Shown: positions 1 to 9,027 of the stretch, in pieces
Position numbering within the stretch: position 1 is the stretch's first letter
How the letters are laid out: each line of letters opens with the position of its first letter
Assembly: GCF_014648195.1 (NCBI RefSeq)
Contig: NZ_BMQQ01000004.1
Location: 182,523-229,503, forward strand
Source: Streptomyces purpureus
Lineage (GTDB): Bacteria; Actinomycetota; Actinomycetes; Streptomycetales; Streptomycetaceae
Direction: 5' to 3'
Length of the DNA: 46,981 nt
Program-made: the position numbers and the translations under genes
The notes under the pieces: generated by a model
Told to the model about the DNA's origin: nothing
The model's input: the letters and a program-made list of their open reading frames with translations, nothing else
Databases searched by the model: none

Positions 1-253
1 GCGGGCCGTGCGGCGCCGAGCCCGGCTGGCGCCGTGGTTCGGCTGCTGCCCGAGCCTGGCCGACGCGCCCGAGCTCGGGCGGTGGCTGAGCTCGGTCGCC
101 GCTCAAGCTGGGTACCGACCGGGCTGGCCGGCGCACGAGCGCTGCCGCGCCGAGCCCGGTCGGCGCCTGAGCTCGGCCGGGTGCCGAGCTCCGTTCGCCA
201 CCCGCGCCGGTCGGCGTACGAGCCCTGCGGTGGCCCGACCAATGGGCGCGCCC
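1..253. repeat. GC-rich degenerate repeat tract, no gene
   Basis: No coding region is supported here. The stretch is built from shuffled short words such as gccgagcccgg, gagctcggg and ctgagctcgg. A near-repeat of about 20 bp occurs at 13-33 and 149-168 (cgccgagcccgg followed by c/t, t/c, ggcgcc). Open frames crossing it are only a consequence of the GC content. It lies just downstream of the hrpB stop codon. It resembles in style, but does not copy, the repeat tract at the far end of the window. Confidence 0.5.
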
Positions 254-2962
254 TCAGCGTCGAAGGCGCGCGTTCGTGTGGCGGGTCGGCTCCGCCGTCG
301 CCGGGTTCTCCGGCCACGGGTGCTTCGGGTAGCGCCCGCGCAGCTCGGCCCGCACCCCCCGGTAGCCGTCCTTCCAGAACGACGCCAGGTCGGCGGTCAC
401 GGCCGCCGGGCGGCCCGCCGGGGAGAGCAGATGGACCAGCACCGGCACGCCCGCCACCCGGGGCGTCTCGGCCAGCCCGAACATCTCCTGGAGCTTCACC
501 GCCAGGACCGGCCGCTCACCCGCGTAGTCGACCCGGATCCGCGACCCGCTGGGCACCTCGATCCGCTCCGGCGCCAGTTCGTCCAGCCGCGCCGCCTCAC
601 CCGTCGCCCACGGCAGCAGCCGCGTCAGCGCCGCGCCCGCGTCGATCCGGCCCAGGTCCGCCCGCCGCCGGGCCCGCGACAGCTTGGGCTCCAGCCAGGC
701 GTCGGCGCACTCCAGCAGCGCCTCCGTGGCCATGTCCGGCCACGGCGCGCCCACCTCCCGGTGCAGGAAGGCCAGCCGGTCGCGCAGACCCGCTGCGGTG
801 TCCGTCCACCGCAGCAGCCCGAGCCCCTCGCGCCGGAGCCCCTCCAGGAGCGCCGCCCGTACGAGAGCGGGCGCGGCGTCCCGCAGCGGGCGTACCGCCA
901 GCTCCACCGCCCCGAGCCGCTCCGCGGACCGGGCGACGACGTCACCGCCCTCCCAGCGCACCTCCTCACCGGCCGTCAGCAGGTGCGCGGCCGCTACGCG
1001 CGCGATGTCCTCGTCGATCACCGCGGCCAGCCGCACGCGCGCGGACGCCGCCTGCCCGGACCGGTCGGCCACGGCGACCGCAAGCCACGGCGCCTGCCGC
1101 AGCCGCGACCCGCCGACCAGCTCGGCCCCGGTCCCGGAGGCCATGAGAAAGGCCCCTTCACCCCGCGCCCGCGCCACCCGCTCGGGAAACGCCAGAGCCG
1201 CCACGAACCCGGCGGCCCAGTCGTCCGCCTCCACACGCGCGTGGAGGTCGTCCCCACCGGGCCGGCCAGCACCCGGACCGTCCCCACCCACGCGCGCGCC
1301 CCTACCGCGCGGAGCAGCGCCCGCGCCGTCCTCACCCGCGCGTGCGTGGAGGTCGCCGCCCCGAGCAGGGCCCCGGCCGTCCTCACCCACGCGTGCGCGG
1401 ACGTCGCCGCCCCGAGCGGGGCCCCCGCCGTCCTCACTCTCGCCCGCGTGCCCGCGCGCCTGCCCGCCCCCGGCCGTCTCCTCCCCGACCGCCCGGGCCA
1501 GCCGACGTGCCTCCGTCCGCCAGCGGGAGCCGTACGCGTCGCCGCCCCGGCGGGCCGCGCGCCATGCCGCCGACAGGTCGTCGCCGTACTCCCGCGGGGG
1601 CTCCTCGCTCAGCAGCGCCACCACCTCGGCCGCGCGCCGGGCCCCGACCCGCGGGACGCCGTCCACCAGCGCGCGGGCCAGGCGGGGATGGACCCCGAGG
1701 CGGGACATCGACACACCTCGGTCCGTCACACGGCCCGACGAGTCCACCGCGCCGATCGCCGTCAGCACCGCGCGGGCCGCCGCCATCGCCCCGGCCGGCG
1801 GGGCGTCGAGCAGCGCGAGACCCGACGCGTCCGGGTCGCCCCAGACCGCCGCCTGCAGGGCGAACGCGGTCAGGTCCGTCACCTTGATCTCCGGCGACGG
1901 GAACCGCGGCAACCGCCCGTCCTCCGCCTCGGACCAGCAGCGGTACACCGCACCCGGCGCCTCACGCCCGGCCCGGCCCGCCCGCTGCCGGGCGGCCGCG
2001 CGGGAGGCCCGTACGGTCGTCAGTGCGCTCAGCCCGCGCGCGTGGTCCACCCGCGGCTCGCGGGCGAGGCCCGCGTCCACGACCACCCGGACCCCGGGGA
2101 CGGTCAGCGACGACTCGGCGACCGAGGTCGCGAGCACCACCCGCCGACGCGCGCCGGGCGACAGCACCGCATCCTGCACGGCCGCCGGGGCCCGCCCGTG
2201 GACCTGGAGCACCTCGGCGTCCACCGTGCCGAGCGCGCCCGCCACACGGGCGATCTCCCCGACACCGGGCAGGAAGCACAGCACGTCGCCGTCCCGCTCG
2301 GCCAGCGCCCGCCGCACCACCGACGCCACATGGGACAGCAGCGCCGGATCGACCCGCATGCCGTGCGGCGGCCGTACCGGCGCCGCCGGGGGAGCCCACA
2401 CCACCTCCACCGGATGCGCCACCCCCTCGGCCTCCACCACCGGCGCGTCCCCGAGGACGCGGGCCCAGCCGGCGGCGTCCGTGGTCGCCGAGGCCGCCAC
2501 CAGCCGCAGCTCCGGCCGCAGGTTCTCCCGTACGTCCAGGACGAACGCCGCGACGGTGTCCGCGTCCAGATGCCGCTCATGGCATTCGTCGAGGATCACC
2601 ACATCGGCCCCGGCGAGCTCAGGGTCCCGCTGGAGCCGCTGGAGCAGCACACCGGTGGTGACCACCTCGACAACCGTCCGCGCGGACACGACCCGCTCGC
2701 CGCGCACGGTCAGACCGACCCGTTCGCCCACCTTCTCGCCGAGCAGCCACGCCATCCGGCGGGCCGCCGCGCGCGCCGCGATCCGCCGCGGCTCGGCGAC
2801 CACCACTCTGGCCCCGCCCTCGGCGAGCGCCAGCGGTACGAGCGTCGTCTTGCCCGTGCCGGGCGGCGCGCACAGCACCGCCGCCCCGTGCTCCTCCAGC
2901 GCCCGCTCCAGCGCGGGCAGGGCCGTCCGTACGGGAAGGCCCCTCCCCTCCGGACGGATCAC
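254..2962 (-). CDS. hrpB: ATP-dependent RNA helicase HrpB (902 aa)
   Basis: DEAH-type helicase of the HrpB family, expected to unwind RNA in the cytoplasm; its physiological substrate is not well defined. Walker A (PPGTGKTT, near residue 28), the DExH box (DECHERHLD, near residue 125), an SAT motif (ASATTDA), the motif VI region (RQRAGRAGR) and a long HrpB-type C-terminal domain are all present in order. The start is taken as the GTG at 2962, which overlaps the upstream methyltransferase stop as GTGA and so suggests translational coupling. The protein is longer than the roughly 810-830 residues usual for the family. The excess is a Gly/Ala/Arg/Asp low-complexity insertion near residues 490-580, between the helicase core and the C-terminal domain. 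Identification is firm; the start is good. Confidence 0.93.
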   Translation of the reverse strand: MIRPEGRGLPVRTALPALERALEEHGAAVLCAPPGTGKTTLVPLALAEGGARVVVAEPRRIAARAAARRMAWLLGEKVGERVGLTVRGERVVSARTVVEVVTTGVLLQRLQRDPELAGADVVILDECHERHLDADTVAAFVLDVRENLRPELRLVAASATTDAAGWARVLGDAPVVEAEGVAHPVEVVWAPPAAPVRPPHGMRVDPALLSHVASVVRRALAERDGDVLCFLPGVGEIARVAGALGTVDAEVLQVHGRAPAAVQDAVLSPGARRRVVLATSVAESSLTVPGVRVVVDAGLAREPRVDHARGLSALTTVRASRAAARQRAGRAGREAPGAVYRCWSEAEDGRLPRFPSPEIKVTDLTAFALQAAVWGDPDASGLALLDAPPAGAMAAARAVLTAIGAVDSSGRVTDRGVSMSRLGVHPRLARALVDGVPRVGARRAAEVVALLSEEPPREYGDDLSAAWRAARRGGDAYGSRWRTEARRLARAVGEETAGGGQARGHAGESEDGGGPARGGDVRARVGEDGRGPARGGDLHARAGEDGAGAAPRGRGARVGGDGPGAGRPGGDDLHARVEADDWAAGFVAALAFPERVARARGEGAFLMASGTGAELVGGSRLRQAPWLAVAVADRSGQAASARVRLAAVIDEDIARVAAAHLLTAGEEVRWEGGDVVARSAERLGAVELAVRPLRDAAPALVRAALLEGLRREGLGLLRWTDTAAGLRDRLAFLHREVGAPWPDMATEALLECADAWLEPKLSRARRRADLGRIDAGAALTRLLPWATGEAARLDELAPERIEVPSGSRIRVDYAGERPVLAVKLQEMFGLAETPRVAGVPVLVHLLSPAGRPAAVTADLASFWKDGYRGVRAELRGRYPKHPWPENPATAEPTRHTNARLRR
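1220..1490 (-). repeat. In-frame imperfect repeats inside hrpB
   Basis: Within hrpB the DNA carries imperfect copies of a roughly 50-60 bp unit. Recurring words include cacgcgtgcg, gtggaggtcg, ccgccccgag and gtcctcaccc, in the segments around 1237-1290, 1320-1385 and 1385-1440. They encode repeated GEDG.GPARGGD.HAR-like peptides. The copies stay in frame, so the tract can expand or contract without breaking the helicase. Confidence 0.7.
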
Positions 2963-3765
2963 GCGCGCTCGCAGACGAAGATCGCCGTTCCCGGGATCAG
3001 ATTCCCGCGCAGCGGGGACCAGCCGCCCCACTCCTGGCTGTTCCATGCCGGCCACTCCGGCTCGACCAGATCCACCAGCCGGAAGCCGCCGGCCACCACG
3101 TCCCGTACCCGGTCGCCGATCGTGCGGTGGTGCTCGACGTAGACGGCCTCGCCCTGCTCGTCCTGCTCCACATAAGGGGTGCGGTCGAAATAGGAGGCGG
3201 CGACGGACAGGCCCTCCGGGCCCGGCTCGTCGGGGAACGCCCAGCGGATCGGATGGGTGACCGAGAAGACCCAGCGGCCGCCGGGCCGCAGCACCCGCCG
3301 GACCTCCCGGAAGACCGCCACGGGGTCGGCGACGAACGGCACCGCGCCGTACGCCGAGCAGACCACGTCGAAGGAGGCCGTACGGAACGGCAGCGCCCCC
3401 GCGTCCGCCTCCACCAGCGGCACGTCCCCGCCGATCCGCAGCGCGTGCTGCAGCTGCCGGTGGGAGAGGTCGAGCGCGACCGGGCGGGCGCCCTGGGCGG
3501 CGAGCCAGCGCGAGCACTGCGCCGCGCCCGCGCCGATCTCCAGGACGTCCAGCCCCTTCACCTCGCCGAGCAGCCGCGCCTCGGCCTCGTCGAGCCCCTC
3601 GGGGCCCCAGACGAAGCGGTCGTCGCCGAGGAAGGCGCCGTGCTCGTTCTGGTACTCGTCGGCGTTCCGGTCCCACCAGCCGCGGCTCGCCCGGGTGCTC
3701 TCCGCGTCCCCCGCGTCACGCCGCGTCGCTTCCGGTTCGGAGTGCTCGTCGAAGTATTGGCTCAT
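2959..3765 (-). CDS. Class I SAM-dependent methyltransferase (268 aa)
   Basis: Rossmann-fold methyltransferase. Motif I is VLEIGAGAAQCSRWL (about residues 74-88), followed by the acidic motif II region (PVALDLS) and motif IV (FDVVCSAYGAV). The family resembles UbiE/type-11 methyltransferases; the acceptor substrate cannot be told from sequence. It is the first gene of a two-gene minus-strand unit with hrpB, linked by a 4-nt GTGA overlap at 2959-2962. The ATG at 3765 follows a GGCGGGCGGG ribosome-binding stretch. A TACAAC sequence about 11 nt upstream of the start could be a -10 box. Confidence 0.88.
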   Translation of the reverse strand: MSQYFDEHSEPEATRRDAGDAESTRASRGWWDRNADEYQNEHGAFLGDDRFVWGPEGLDEAEARLLGEVKGLDVLEIGAGAAQCSRWLAAQGARPVALDLSHRQLQHALRIGGDVPLVEADAGALPFRTASFDVVCSAYGAVPFVADPVAVFREVRRVLRPGGRWVFSVTHPIRWAFPDEPGPEGLSVAASYFDRTPYVEQDEQGEAVYVEHHRTIGDRVRDVVAGGFRLVDLVEPEWPAWNSQEWGGWSPLRGNLIPGTAIFVCERA

Positions 3766-3907
3766 CCCGCCCGCCGTTGTAGTTTGCGCACAAGCACCGT
3801 CGCCCCGAAGGGGCGTTGGCCCTGTGTCCGCGCGGCCGTCATGGCCTCGCGAAACAATTATTGTGCCGGGTATGTGAGGAACCGCCCCCGGTGTGCGCCT
3901 TCGCGCA

Positions 3908-3936
3908 TTGACCCTGTCCGGCCGCCCCCGTATGCT
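3908..3936 (+). promoter_or_regulatory. Vegetative promoter of rpsA
   Basis: TTGACC at 3908-3913, a 17-bp spacer and TATGCT at 3931-3936 match the principal sigma factor (HrdB) consensus closely. Transcription would start near 3943 and give an untranslated leader of about 190 nt before rpsA. Confidence 0.8.
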
Positions 3937-4013
3937 AAAGGTTGCGCTGCGGGCCTGCGCGCCTCAGACGTAGCAGGCTGCGCTCGCATCTGTTGTATGT
4001 CCCCTCGGTTGTC

Positions 4014-4045
4014 GAGGCGCCCTCCTTTCCGGGAAAGGCGCTTCC
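4014..4045 (+). other. Hairpin in the rpsA leader
   Basis: The leader contains GCGCC near 4018, CTTTC, a CGG loop, GAAAG and GGCGC near 4040. This forms an interrupted stem-loop about 95 nt upstream of the rpsA start. Its function is unknown; S1 is known to control its own translation in other bacteria through leader structure, so a regulatory role is possible. Confidence 0.45.
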
Positions 4046-4133
4046 TAGGCTGTCCGGCTTCTTCAGCTGCGATACGGGCTCTCGGCGTAGCAGTACCTAC
4101 GACTTCAATGTCCGTACCGGAGCCCTTTCCCAC

Positions 4134-5636
4134 ATGACGAGCAGCACCGAGACCACCGCCACCACCCCGCAGGTTGCGGTCAACGACATCGGTAACGAGG
4201 AAGCCTTCCTCGCCGCGATCGACGAGACGATCAAGTACTTCAACGACGGCGACATCGTCGACGGCGTCATCGTGAAGGTCGACCGGGACGAGGTCCTGCT
4301 CGACATCGGTTACAAGACCGAAGGTGTCATCCCGAGCCGCGAGCTCTCGATCAAGCACGACGTCGACCCGAACGAGGTCGTCAAGGTCGGCGACGAGATC
4401 GAGGCCCTGGTCCTTCAGAAGGAGGACAAGGAAGGCCGCCTGATCCTCTCGAAGAAGCGCGCCCAGTACGAGCGTGCCTGGGGCACCATCGAGAAGATCA
4501 AGGAAGAGGACGGCATCGTCACCGGTACCGTCATCGAGGTCGTCAAGGGTGGTCTCATCCTCGACATCGGCCTCCGTGGCTTCCTGCCGGCGTCCCTCGT
4601 CGAGATGCGTCGTGTCCGCGACCTCCAGCCCTACGTGGGCAAGGAGCTCGAGGCCAAGATCATCGAGCTGGACAAGAACCGCAACAACGTGGTCCTGTCC
4701 CGCCGCGCCTGGCTGGAGCAGACCCAGTCCGAGGTGCGCCAGACCTTCCTCACGACCCTCCAGAAGGGTCAGGTCCGCTCCGGCGTCGTCTCCTCGATCG
4801 TCAACTTCGGTGCCTTCGTGGACCTGGGTGGCGTCGACGGTCTCGTCCACGTCTCCGAGCTGTCCTGGAAGCACATCGACCACCCGTCCGAGGTTGTCGA
4901 GGTCGGCCAGGAGGTCACCGTCGAGGTTCTCGACGTCGACATGGACCGCGAGCGTGTCTCCCTGTCGCTGAAGGCGACCCAGGAGGACCCGTGGCAGCAG
5001 TTCGCCCGTACGCACCAGATCGGTCAGGTCGTCCCGGGTAAGGTCACCAAGCTGGTTCCGTTCGGTGCGTTCGTCCGCGTGGACGAGGGCATCGAGGGTC
5101 TGGTCCACATCTCCGAGCTGGCCGAGCGCCACGTGGAGATCCCGGAGCAGGTCGTCCAGGTCAACGACGAGATCTTCGTCAAGGTCATCGACATCGACCT
5201 CGAGCGTCGTCGCATCAGCCTCTCGCTGAAGCAGGCCAACGAGTCCTTCGGTGCCGACCCGGCCTCGGTCGAGTTCGACCCGACCCTGTACGGCATGGCC
5301 GCGTCCTACGACGACCAGGGCAACTACATCTACCCCGAGGGCTTCGACCCCGAGACCAACGACTGGCTCGAGGGCTACGAGACCCAGCGCGAGGCCTGGG
5401 AGACCCAGTACGCCGAGGCGCAGCAGCGCTTCGAGCAGCACCAGGCTCAGGTCATCAAGTCCCGCGAGGCCGACGAGGCCGCCGCTGCCGAGGGTGGCGC
5501 CGCCGCTCCGGCCGGTGCCCCGGCGGGCGTGTCGGGTGGTTCGTACTCCTCGGAGTCGGACGACAACTCCGGCGCCCTGGCGTCGGACGAGGCCCTCGCC
5601 GCGCTGCGCGAGAAGCTGGCGGGCGGCCAGAGCTGA
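4134..5636 (+). CDS. rpsA: 30S ribosomal protein S1 (500 aa)
   Basis: Ribosomal protein S1 binds mRNA at the 30S subunit and helps initiation. Four S1 (OB-fold) domains follow one another at about residues 35-105, 120-190, 205-275 and 290-360, seen as recurrent G.V..I..FGAFVD/R.....EGLVHISEL blocks in domains 3 and 4. The C-terminal tail is acidic and Gln/Ala-rich. Actinobacterial S1 has four domains rather than the six of E. coli, and the length fits. The ATG at 4134 follows GGAG at 4119-4122, an 11-nt spacing. Codon bias is strong and base composition slightly less GC-extreme than in neighbours, as expected for a highly expressed gene. A strong promoter lies upstream and a terminator downstream, so it is monocistronic. 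Confidence 0.98.
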   Translation: MTSSTETTATTPQVAVNDIGNEEAFLAAIDETIKYFNDGDIVDGVIVKVDRDEVLLDIGYKTEGVIPSRELSIKHDVDPNEVVKVGDEIEALVLQKEDKEGRLILSKKRAQYERAWGTIEKIKEEDGIVTGTVIEVVKGGLILDIGLRGFLPASLVEMRRVRDLQPYVGKELEAKIIELDKNRNNVVLSRRAWLEQTQSEVRQTFLTTLQKGQVRSGVVSSIVNFGAFVDLGGVDGLVHVSELSWKHIDHPSEVVEVGQEVTVEVLDVDMDRERVSLSLKATQEDPWQQFARTHQIGQVVPGKVTKLVPFGAFVRVDEGIEGLVHISELAERHVEIPEQVVQVNDEIFVKVIDIDLERRRISLSLKQANESFGADPASVEFDPTLYGMAASYDDQGNYIYPEGFDPETNDWLEGYETQREAWETQYAEAQQRFEQHQAQVIKSREADEAAAAEGGAAAPAGAPAGVSGGSYSSESDDNSGALASDEALAALREKLAGGQS

Positions 5637-5669
5637 ACCGCTCTGACCACCAGCTGACTGGCTGACGGT

Positions 5670-5709
5670 CCACCGGGCCCGTTCCCCTTCGGGGGAGCGG
5701 GCCCGGTGG
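5670..5709 (+). terminator. Terminator after rpsA
   Basis: CCACCGGGCCCG at 5670-5681 pairs perfectly with CGGGCCCGGTGG at 5698-5709, with further pairing of CCCC/GGGG around a TTC loop. It begins about 33 nt after the rpsA stop. As is common in Streptomyces there is no long T tract. Confidence 0.85.
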
Positions 5710-5851
5710 CGTTTGCGGCCCCCGCGGGCGCAACCATGGCTGGCGACCTCCCGCCGATTACCGCGAAGTGGGCGGAAGGAAGGTGCCTCCGGGGAATGCT
5801 GGTGGCCCGGGACGGCGTTCTTCCCTACGGACACGAGGAGGAGCGGTAATC

Positions 5852-6793
5852 GTGCTTGACCCCCAGGATTTGTACGCGTGGGACGCCAAGGGCCTGGCCG
5901 TCGTCGACCTGGCACTCGCCCAGGAGTCGGCCGGCCTGGTGATGCTGTACCACTTCGACGGATACATCGACGCCGGCGAGTCCGGCGAGCAGATCGTCAA
6001 CAGCCTGCTGGGAACGCTGCCCCACCAGGTGGTGGCCCGCTTCGACCACGACCGGCTCGTGGACTACCGCGCCCGCCGGCCGTTGCTGACGTTCCGGCGC
6101 GACCGCTGGACCGGGTATGACACCCCCGGCATCGAGGTCCGCCTCGTCCAGGACGCCACCGGCGCGCCCTTCCTGCTGCTCTCCGGGCCGGAACCGGACG
6201 TGGAGTGGGAGCGGTTCTCCGCCGCCGTCCGCCAGATCGTCGAGCGCCTAGGCGTGCGGCTTTCGGTCAACTTCCACGGCATCCCGATGGGCGTCCCCCA
6301 CACCCGCCCCGTCGGCATCACCCCGCACGGCAACCGCACCGACCTGATGCCCGGTCACCGCAGCCCGTTCGATGAGGCGCAAGTGCCCGGAAGTGCCGAA
6401 CAGTTGGTCGAGTTCCGGCTGATGGAGGCCGGTCATGACGTCCTCGGCGTCGCCGCGCACGTCCCGCACTACGTGGCCCGCTCGCCGTACCCGGACGCGG
6501 CCCTGACCGCGCTGGAGGCGATCACCGCCGCCACCGGACTGGTCCTGCCCGGCGTCGCGCACGCGCTGCGCACGGAGGCCCAGCGCACCCAGACCGAGAT
6601 CGAGCGGCAGATCGGCGAGGGCGACGAGGAGCTGGTCTCCCTGGTCCAGGGCCTTGAGCACCAGTACGACGCGATGGCCGGCGCCGAAACCCGGGGCAGC
6701 CTGGTCGCCGAGCCGGTCGAGCTGCCGTCGGCGGACGAACTCGGCCGCGAGTTCGAACGCTTCCTCGCCGAGCGGGAGGGTGAGGCGGGCTGA
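5852..6793 (+). CDS. PAC2 family protein (313 aa)
   Basis: Belongs to the PAC2 (proteasome assembly chaperone 2-like) family, common in actinobacteria. The family is named for a eukaryotic proteasome assembly factor, but the bacterial role is not established. The N-terminal [14 protein letters not shown], the [10 protein letters not shown] segment and the [14 protein letters not shown] motif are characteristic of this family. The C-terminal third is helical and acidic. The GTG at 5852 is chosen because GAGGAGGAGCGG at 5835-5846 is an excellent Shine-Dalgarno; open frame further upstream lacks one. It is followed after 134 nt by coaE. Confidence 0.82.
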   Translation: MLDPQDLYAWDAKGLAVVDLALAQESAGLVMLYHFDGYIDAGESGEQIVNSLLGTLPHQVVARFDHDRLVDYRARRPLLTFRRDRWTGYDTPGIEVRLVQDATGAPFLLLSGPEPDVEWERFSAAVRQIVERLGVRLSVNFHGIPMGVPHTRPVGITPHGNRTDLMPGHRSPFDEAQVPGSAEQLVEFRLMEAGHDVLGVAAHVPHYVARSPYPDAALTALEAITAATGLVLPGVAHALRTEAQRTQTEIERQIGEGDEELVSLVQGLEHQYDAMAGAETRGSLVAEPVELPSADELGREFERFLAEREGEAG

Positions 6794-6927
6794 TCGGCTA
6801 GGCTGCGAGCCGCTGCGCCTCGCTCCACCCGCCGACGCGGGGGCGGTCCGGTGGACCTGACCGGCGGAACCGGCGTCGGCACGTCGTCCCCCGCCGAGAG
6901 GGGGCCCGAGCGAGTGGAGGCGCGGCC

Positions 6928-7542
6928 TTGCTGTCCGTAGGCCTGACCGGTGGAATCGGCGCCGGCAAGAGCGAAGTGTCACGGCTGTTCGTCTCGTACG
7001 GAGCCGTGCTGATCGACGCCGACCGGATCGCCCGCGAGGTCGTCGAGCCCGGCACCCCCGGGCTCGCGGCCGTCGTCGAAGCGTTCGGAGCGGACATCCT
7101 CACGGCCGACGGCGCCCTGGACCGCCCCAAGCTCGGCGCGATCGTCTTCGCCGATCCCGAGCGGCTGGCCGCCCTGAACGCGATCGTCCACCCGCTCGTC
7201 GGTGCCCGCTCGGCGGAACTGGCCGGCGCCGCCGGCCCCGGCGATGTCGTCGTCCACGACGTACCGCTGCTCACCGAGAACGGTCTGGCGCCCCTCTATG
7301 ACCTGGTCGTGGTCGTGGACGCGTCCTGCGAGACCCAGCTCGACCGGCTCGTACGGCTGCGCGGCATGACCGAGGACGAGGCGCGGGCCCGGATGGCCGC
7401 CCAGGCCACCCGGGCGCAGCGGCGGGCCGTCGCCGACGTTCTCATCGACAACGACGGGTCGCTGGAGGCGCTGGAGCCGCAGGTGCGCAAGGTGTGGGAG
7501 GACCTGAAGGCCCGGGCGGCCGTTGCCACGCGGCAGGAATAG
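6928..7542 (+). CDS. coaE: Dephospho-CoA kinase (204 aa)
   Basis: Catalyses the last step of coenzyme A synthesis, phosphorylating the ribose 3'-hydroxyl of dephospho-CoA. The P-loop [11 protein letters not shown] is at residues 5-15, followed by the [13 protein letters not shown] substrate segment and the DVPLLTENG region, as in CoaE. Length is typical. The start is TTG at 6928 with GGAGG at 6916-6920; no ATG or GTG fits better. A TAGGCT sequence at 6798-6803 may be the -10 box of a promoter in the 134-nt gap after the PAC2 gene. Confidence 0.96.
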   Translation: MLSVGLTGGIGAGKSEVSRLFVSYGAVLIDADRIAREVVEPGTPGLAAVVEAFGADILTADGALDRPKLGAIVFADPERLAALNAIVHPLVGARSAELAGAAGPGDVVVHDVPLLTENGLAPLYDLVVVVDASCETQLDRLVRLRGMTEDEARARMAAQATRAQRRAVADVLIDNDGSLEALEPQVRKVWEDLKARAAVATRQE

Positions 7543-7610
7543 CGTTCTTTCGCGAGGAGCGGTTTCGCGCCGGATGTTGAACGCCCCGAGCCAGGGGAAG
7601 GATGGGCCTT

Positions 7611-7979
7611 GTGACCGAGAGGACCCCGGAGACCCACGTCATCGACTTCCGCGCGGCAGAACACCTGCTCGCCGCGCGGGACCCGCGTGGCGCGATCAAG
7701 CTGCTCGACTCCGTCATCGCCGCCCACCCCGAGAGCCGTGCGGCCCGGCTCCTCCGGGCCCGCGCCTACTTCGCCTCCGCGCAACTGGGCTCGGCGGAAC
7801 GGGAATTCCAGCACATCGTCGACCACGAACCGGACAACGCCTTCGCCCACTTCGCCCTGGCCCGCACCTTCCAGCGGGCCGGCCGCCCCGACCAGGCCAA
7901 GCGCCACTTCAGGCTGGCGGCCGCCCTCGACCCCAAGCCGGAGTATCTGGAGGCGGCGGGTTTTGAGGCTGGGGAGTGA
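7611..7979 (+). CDS. Tetratricopeptide repeat protein (122 aa)
   Basis: Small soluble protein with about three TPR helix pairs. The repeats are visible as AAEHLLAARDPRGAIKLLDS, the ARLLRARAYFASAQLGSAER region and the FAHFALARTFQRAGRPDQAKR region. It is probably a protein-protein interaction scaffold; the partner is unknown. I chose GTG at 7611 over ATG at 7602 because the AGGGGAAGG ribosome-binding site ends at 7601, giving 9 nt to the GTG and none to the ATG. Its last 71 nt overlap the 3' end of the opposing gene. Confidence 0.8.
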   Translation: MTERTPETHVIDFRAAEHLLAARDPRGAIKLLDSVIAAHPESRAARLLRARAYFASAQLGSAEREFQHIVDHEPDNAFAHFALARTFQRAGRPDQAKRHFRLAAALDPKPEYLEAAGFEAGE

Positions 7980-8262
7980 CGGGCTCGCCGGGCGGTCCGC
8001 CCAGGCCGCCGTGGTCCGGCTCGTACGGCGGGATGTCGGGGCCCGGCTGGTAGTGCGGCCCCTGATGGATGTGGCGCAGCACCATCGACAGATCGACCGC
8101 GGTCACCACCAACAGCACCCCACAGGCGATCGCCCACCCCGGCCGCCCCACGACCGCGAACGCCGCCGTGCCGGCCGCGGCCCACATCAGCCCCCACAGA
8201 CTCAGCCAGAACCGCACCCGCAGCGGGCTGCGCGCGGTCACCGGCTCACTGCCCGTACGCAT
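7909..8262 (-). CDS. DUF6343-like membrane protein (117 aa)
   Basis: Small protein with two hydrophobic segments (about residues 17-36 and 42-60), then the motif LRHIHQGPHYQPGPDIPPYEP and a Pro/Gly-rich tail. The conserved centre resembles actinobacterial DUF6343 proteins; no function is known. The ATG at 8262 follows GGAGATG. The low-complexity Pro-rich tail overlaps the end of the TPR gene antisense by 71 nt. Overlap of the two genes may be real, or the conserved part may end earlier with the tail being simple readthrough in GC-rich DNA. Confidence 0.65.
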   Translation of the reverse strand: MRTGSEPVTARSPLRVRFWLSLWGLMWAAAGTAAFAVVGRPGWAIACGVLLVVTAVDLSMVLRHIHQGPHYQPGPDIPPYEPDHGGLGGPPGEPVTPQPQNPPPPDTPAWGRGRPPA

Positions 8263-8372
8263 GACGCACGCATCTCCTTCCTAACCGGGGTCTACCCGCG
8301 ACGGGCGGGGTGACGCGGGCAGGACGAAGGAGATGGGTCCGGCTCGGGAAGGAGCGGCGGGCGGCGGTGGGG

Positions 8373-8726
8373 TCAGTGGACCACGGTGTAGCTGCGCCAG
8401 GGCTCGGTGCCCGGGACGATCGTGTCGGACAGGCGGCTGGGTACGTACGCCGGATCGCGGCCCTCGCAGTCCGGCGTCAGGTACAGCCGGATGTCGTTGA
8501 GCGTGAGGTTCTCCACCTTCACCGCCCCGGCCGCGCCCAGCTTGTGGCAGCCCTTGACACCGGGGCTGGTCACCATGGTGTGGTGCTCCTTCTCGTCCTC
8601 GTACGTGATCGTGCCCACCGCGCTCCGGCCGAGACCGGAGCACCCGGCGGCGGCGACGGACAGGAGTGCGGCCCCGGCGGCGCGAGCGAGCCGCCGCTGA
8701 AGGCGTTGACGCCTCGGATCGGACAT
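8373..8726 (-). CDS. Putative lipoprotein (117 aa)
   Basis: The N-terminus has a basic stretch (RRQRLQRRLAR), a hydrophobic segment and a lipobox ending in AAAGC at about residue 29, so it is probably exported and lipid-anchored. The mature part is about 88 residues with two cysteines (VKGCHK and PDCEGR) that could form a disulfide. I recognise no domain. A GAGGA ribosome-binding site precedes the ATG. It is transcribed divergently from the SNF2 helicase, with a 301-nt intergenic region. Confidence 0.72.
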   Translation of the reverse strand: MSDPRRQRLQRRLARAAGAALLSVAAAGCSGLGRSAVGTITYEDEKEHHTMVTSPGVKGCHKLGAAGAVKVENLTLNDIRLYLTPDCEGRDPAYVPSRLSDTIVPGTEPWRSYTVVH

Positions 8727-8933
8727 GGCGAGTCCTCGTCTGTACGGAACGGAAGCGGGCGGTAGCCCTGGGCTGCCTCCAGGCCACCATGCCGCCTGCC
8801 GGCGCGGGTGTCACGAGGGGATGGGCCGGGCGGGGTACGGCCACGGCGCCGGGTACGACACCGACGGCGCCCGGCCGCGCGGCTGATCCTCTACGCCGTC
8901 CGCCGATCCCTTGAAAGCGCAGGTCAGAGCGGG

Positions 8934-8956
8934 TTGTCAGACCCCCGGCGTAAGGT
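8934..8956 (+). promoter_or_regulatory. RecA-NDp/PafBC-like promoter of the SNF2-SWIM operon
   Basis: TTGTCAGAC (8934-8942), exactly 8 nt, then TAAGGT (8951-8956) matches TTGTCRGTG-N8-TANNNT at seven of nine positions in the first element and fully in the second. Transcription would start near 8963, 65 nt before the helicase ATG. Weaker than the ogt, uvrB and terD matches in this window. Confidence 0.5.
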
Positions 8957-9027
8957 CGTGGATCAGTCGGGAATCGTCTCATGGTTCCCGCACAGCCCTG
9001 CGACCCTGCGTGAGGGGAGGCGAGACG

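Noticed and set aside
8..3142. Very long open frames opposite hrpB and opposite the SNF2 gene (9175-11301)
   Set aside because: They are Arg/Pro/Gly-rich shadows produced by high GC; the opposite-strand genes have intact family motifs.
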